Below, one piece after another: positions 59,200-64,000 of a DNA stretch of 64,000 nucleotides (its first letter is position 1; the number at the start of each line of letters is the position of its first letter). The notes below the pieces were generated by a model, which saw nothing but the letters and a program-made list of their open reading frames with translations, ran no database searches and was not told where the DNA came from. The DNA comes from Burhinus oedicnemus. Lineage: Eukaryota; Chordata; Aves; Charadriiformes; Burhinidae. The DNA lies in contig VFFE01007034.1 of the NCBI GenBank assembly GCA_008921705.1, positions 1,128,649 to 1,192,648 of the forward strand, read 5' to 3'. A program made the translations under genes and the position numbers.

Positions 59200-62100
59200 C
59201 AAATATCATTCTATAGATGCAATGAGTCAGATGCATCCAAATACACATGTTGTGCAGTTACTCTAGGCATGTTCAATTAAGTCTTTTGAGACCTGGACGG
59301 ATCAGGTTTCCTGTATGAGCACTGGTGTTCCTTGAAATGCTTACAAGTTAAATACTGCAGGTCTGCTGCCTATGAAGCTCAGCGTGCCTGGCACATGCAC
59401 CAATATTTCTTTCTAGAGGTCTGGTACAGATAACAAAGGAAAGATGTAGAAAAAGAGAACAGAAGATCTCTCTGCTTGAGGAAAGAACAAAGGTACTAAC
59501 GAACAGCCGTGTTCACTCCTGTCAAAGGAGGACTGTCAAAAGTTCACTCCTATCAAAATGACTCTCGGTACTGTAGGCAGCTGTTCAGTCTACAGTGTCA
59601 CTTTAGATACCTGGTCATCAGGTAATACCATAAACTAGGGCTGTCTCGAGCCGCGGCGATGTGTGCACCTGAGGTCAAAGAGATCAAACAACTATGACCA
59701 CAATCATCTTACCACCTTCTGCACAATATAACCCGAAATGAGAAGATCTAGTATTAACCAATAATTTGCAGAATCACCCATGCTCACTGAAAAGTCCTCA
59801 TTGTTGGCTTCTTCCAGTTTACGCAGATGAGAAGGACAGCAAGAAATGGAAAGATACATTGCAAACATGCCAAATGGACAAGGTGAGGGTGTAGGAACAG
59901 TGATTTTCATTGAAGACTTACAGTGCAATTTCACAGAACTAAATCATAAGAAATGTCAAAATAAAACTAGTGGGCTATAAAAGGGAAGAAAGTAAGACAA
60001 TAAAGAAGAGAATCATGCAGGGCAGGCGAAAGTGAACACATGATGGGATGGAAGAGGAGGGGGTTATAAGCAAGTGATCTTTTGTCAGCAAAAGCAGAGA
60101 ACATAAAACTAGAGAATATCATGGGATCATCAGAATGGCAGCTGGATGTCCTTATCACTCATAAATATAACAGCTTTTAAAAGGGTGGAAAAAACCTAAC
60201 TGAATAACCATTCCTCTTTTTAATAAAGCATCTGACTTTCACATTCAGAGGTTTCATAATACCCTCTGGCAAATAAGTGCTAATGGGTTCAGTTTTCATG
60301 TCTGCACTTCAGTGTGAAAAAAGGGTCAGAAATGAGTTGCATTTTTCCTCTTCTCATTTAAAAGAAGTGGTATTTTGACTTGTAAGGAGCCAAGTGCAGT
60401 TCACGTGCTTAGTTTCCTCTGTGCTGCACATAAAAACAGGAAAAGCCAGTCTTTTGGCTGTGCTTCTTTTTATTGTTGGTTGTTTGACATGTTTTTCTAT
60501 TACAATTCACAGCAGGGAGCGTTTATCTCCGTTATGAAAACCAGTTGGCCCATTGTTAGGAAAGAAAGCTGCACTTCCCCAATAGGAAGTCAAGTGTCTC
60601 TACAGTGTCGTAGAAAGGCATTCTGCAGTTGAAGTCAACATATGTCGGTGCTAGGAGACTATGTGCACGCAGCACTAGTGCTCCTGTCTTTGATTAGAAC
60701 AAGCAAGTTTCCCCTCGCACACACTGGGAAACTGTGGCACGCACAGCGGGCAACGGCAAATCCAGGAGTAGTCCCACTTCACACCCGTTAGAGATGGGGG
60801 GAGGTTTTGGTAACAGTGCCTTTTGTGCCACATTAGCTAGCAGAAGCTGTGAGGTTTCTTTCTTTCTTTTCCTGATGTTGGTTATTTTGAAGGAGGTGCT
60901 CAGCCACTCTCTGAGAAGTATCGGCACTGTTCACTTAAAAAATGCAGATATTGCACCTTAAGTTTTTTCCTACTTTCTCTTTTCTTCCAAAACAGTAAGA
61001 AATATAATATTGCTTTCTGCTTTATTCATATTCTTTTTTTTACAGTCCCAGCTCTGAGAGCTCACTTTACCATTTTTTGTTCCCCAGACACAAATTCCTT
61101 AAACATTCATGTCTGATACTGCCAAATTATTCATGTGGGCATTTCTTAGAATTTACCTTCCTGTTCAGCAAACATGGTAAATATGGTGTTTAGCCCAAAG
61201 ATGTAAGTGTGACAGTTCAAAATTAAGCCATGGGCTGGTTTGTTTCTACCAGTCAGTCTTCTGGCCAGTGCTTTGGTGACATTCAGTCCAGGTTGAATAA
61301 ATGTGACTTCATCTGTCTAGATCAAATAATATGTATTCTAAATATCCAAATCATTCATCAAGGATAGAAAGCTCAGTCTGTGTGATATTTCAAAATGGGC
61401 TTTAGTCAGAACTCAGTAGCTACTCTTTTCAGCAAAATTCAGATCTGAAGTCAAACTTTGTGTTTACATAATGCTATTGTCAAAATCTGAATCAAGGACA
61501 GGGAAAGTCAGATCTTCATCTTGATGTATATTGTATGACTTGGTCATATATCCGGTAATGTTTAAAATACATAATTTAATTACTCTACTTTCTTTTTAAG
61601 TCCTTATACACAGTGTATTGGATAGTTATAGCTTGTTTATTTATTGGATTAATCAAAATATTGTGTAATCCTGTATTTATTATTATTAATATTTGTCTTG
61701 GATGAGTATTTGTTATTATACATGGGTTACAAGCTAATAACAATAGCTTTAAGACTAGAAAGTAAAACAAAGTTAAAACATAACTGAATTCTTACCTTTT
61801 AAACTGCTAGTACAATGCGTGGTTTTGTGCACTTGCCTTTTGGGCTCAGTTTGACCTTTGTAAACTATATAAAAGTAGGAGCCCAGACTCAAGAGTTCAT
61901 ATTCTAGCATCTGCCTTGTGGGCTGTAATTTTTTTAATAGAGTCTGATTTTCACTGGCTCTTCAATGGATACAAAGCAATTGTTTCAGTGCAAAGTATTT
62001 AATGTGCTGTCAATTGATGTTGAAATTTGCACTGTTCCTTATTGCTTTTTTTCTTTTATTAAGTCCTTAAAAACTCAACATACTAGATTAAATCTGTGGG

Positions 62101-63740
62101 CAAAATATTTATACCAAGAGATCTTACAAAGATAAAAAGCTCACTGAATACAGCTCTTTAGTTCTGCTTCTGTAAATACAGGCACAACAGCCGTACAAGA
62201 AAAATAATTGGTTGTAATGAAAAAATACAAAGCAAACAAATTCCAAATAGTGGGGTATTTTTGAGTTTGTTTCCCTAAGATTTTAGAATTCCATATAGCA
62301 AGGAATAAAGACTTCCTCATCAAACCGTATTAAAAGTCCAAAGTATTTCAGACTTGAATTGTAGTTATTTTTATCTGAAATTATGCAGAACTTTGTCCAT
62401 GGGTATATCATCTAATAGTATTAAAAGCTACAGATATCCAGCATTTGAAATATCCACTCACATACACTCCATTATACAAAAATAAAAAAACATTTTGGTA
62501 ACTTTTGACACGATATACAGTATTTTTAAAAATTTTATGCCCTTTTAATTGTGCAGTTTCTGCACAGTTTCTTGTTTAAAAAACTTACATTGAGATAGAA
62601 GTGACTGATATCCGGAACTGAAGTACTCCTATCGATAAGTCTCTGAATTAAAACAGAATAGAAAAGGACCTAGAAATCTTTGGAATATTTGGATGGTGAA
62701 GGTGTATTTGGGGATTGTATCAATACAAATCATATTGTAAGTCTAAAATGATACGATTTAGCTTTTTTGATCAAGGGGTACAATCAATCCAAGGGTTCAG
62801 CACTTTCCAGGAGAATAAACTCATTCCCTGGCAATGGATAAATTCTAAAAACATTTTGAAAGGGAGATCAAAGTGATTTTGCTGCCTTGCTAGGTTTGCA
62901 TCCATTAGCAGAGGTTACTTGTAAAGAGCAAATACTTGCCTTTGAAATGGAGCAGACTGTCCCAGGTATAAGGTGTCTCCAAAAATGTTCCCCATAGAGA
63001 AATACCAAAGATATCATTCTTTACCTCTCATTTCAAGTGATACTAGTTTGTATACGAAATCATTTCATCCTAAAATGTATTTTAGGAAGAAAGTATAAAT
63101 ATTTCCAGCAAGGCTGCTTAATCTGGTTGCTTACTATCTGCTACCTCCTTCTGAGACTGCTTTTTTCCTTGACATGAAAAAATAAATGAATCATTCTCCA
63201 GGCATCAGTAGATTCTTCCTTCTTCTTAGAAGAATCAGAAATCCAGGATAATGGTAAAAAGTCCTTACACATGTTTCACTAGAGCTTGAAAAATAAAGAG
63301 GATCCCCTTGAAGATAAGGGTTAATAAAAAACAAGTTATTGGTGTCATTATGAGGGACAACTGAGTGAAATTTCACAAACCGACACAATCACTGATAACT
63401 ATTTTCTGCCTCTCAAATCCATTAAACGTCTTCCCATTTTGAAAATAAAAAAAATCTGCTCTATCACATATAGCAAAAATCAGCTGTAACAGCCTAACTA
63501 TAGGTCCCTTTAACAGACCCACAGCTGATCTTCAGCCTTCAGTTTGTATAATTGTTCACCTACATGCATTTTCATTGTTGGTTTTGCCTGCTGTATTAAC
63601 TGTGCATTAAAACTGACTGTCATAATAGACTCTTTAGTAAAAGCTCCAGTAAACCTTCTCATGAGTAAATCTAATCCCTCCCATATTTGTCTAATTTGGT
63701 TTACATCTTCGTTGTTACTATGGTTATTTTTTGTAATGCA
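59200..63740. other. Unique noncoding sequence
   Basis: Near 59511 and 59542 a GTTCACTCCT.TCAAA sequence is repeated with a 31-bp offset. AT-rich TTATTATTAATA lies near 61677-61690. No gene or repeat family was recognised. Confidence 0.5.
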
Positions 63741-63744
63741 ATAG

Positions 63745-63970
63745 CATCTATAGATCTCATGCAAGATCAGGGGCTCGCTGTGCTAGACACTGTATAAATA
63801 GAAAGTGAGAGACAGTCCCTATCCCTAAAGCACTCCTAGTCTAAATAGACCCAGTAGGAAAGGAAGTAGAAGCATGGAGCACTGAAGTGATTTTGCCTGA
63901 GGTCACACAACAGTTCATTACTAGTTTTTGGGAAAGAAGCTGGTCTTTCTGCTGACCTTCCAAAATCTCT
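63745..63970. mobile_element. Ancient L2/MIR-type amniote repeat
   Basis: The left part reads GTGCTAGACACTGTATAAATA then GACAGTCCCTATCCCTAAAG and AGTCTAAATAGAC. It resembles the well-known 'GTGCTAGGCACTGT...GACAGTCCCTGCCC..AAGAGCTTACAATCTAA' element. The right part, AGTGATTTTGCCTGAGGTCACACAACAG, matches the inverted MIR core ('AGTgACTTGCCCAAGGTCACACAGC'). Divergence is high, as expected for insertions older than the bird lineage. Orientation is minus if MIR naming is used. It was probably copied by L2-type machinery. Confidence 0.6.
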
Positions 63971-64000
63971 TACATAGACCTCTCCTACAGTGACTGAAAT

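Noticed and set aside
1..64000. CRISPR array, prokaryotic operon, phage or integrated plasmid
   Set aside because: No regularly spaced short repeats with unique spacers, no dense long open frames and no ribosome-binding patterns; composition and CR1 content are vertebrate.

Overview
This is vertebrate nuclear DNA, most likely from a bird. The window is AT-rich (roughly 60% A+T by eye), poor in CpG and sparse in repeats. Every well-preserved interspersed repeat is a 5'-truncated CR1 LINE, with 3' tails of the CR1 type (ATTCTGTG/ATTCTATG-like octamers). No Alu, L1, B1/B2 or other mammalian lineage-specific repeats were seen. That pattern fits an avian macrochromosome; a crocodilian or turtle is possible but less likely, because two of the CR1 copies resemble bird subfamilies. 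I found no bacterial, plasmid or phage features, no CRISPR array and no rRNA or tRNA gene.

No intact protein-coding gene can be supported. The longest open frames without repeat homology (about 145 to 160 codons) are close to what chance gives in 64 kb of this composition, and none shows a recognisable domain. The window reads as intergenic DNA or part of a very large intron.

Layout. 1-11 kb: unique AT-rich sequence with low-complexity tracts. 11.1-11.8 kb: a stretch that reads like a conserved noncoding element. 12.23-12.46 kb: a decayed LINE reverse-transcriptase tail of the L2/CR1/Rex1 kind. 16.2-16.5 kb, minus strand: a decayed C2H2 zinc-finger array with an exact 84-bp period. 17.7-18.3 kb, minus strand: stacked open frames of unknown origin. 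20.75-21.0 and 23.34-23.74 kb: two old plus-strand CR1 copies. 33.34-33.43 kb: a second ancient LINE fragment. 35.90-36.43 kb: a young minus-strand CR1 with an uninterrupted 128-codon ORF2 tail, followed at 36.74-37.13 kb by an older minus-strand CR1. 40-48 kb: mostly unique sequence with several CNE-like blocks and two RFX-type X-box sites. 48.34 kb: a perfect DR3 nuclear-receptor site. 52.37-52.86 kb: a pyrimidine/A/C tract followed by a degenerate six-copy minisatellite of about 69 bp. 57.03-57.17 kb: one exon-shaped segment. 59.0-59.2 kb and 63.75-63.97 kb: two very old amniote repeats.

No genes act together here. The interest lies in genomic relics (zinc-finger and LINE remains), possible regulatory sites and one candidate exon. 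I did not find an undescribed biological system; the most distinctive items are the zinc-finger relic, the minisatellite and the candidate exon.
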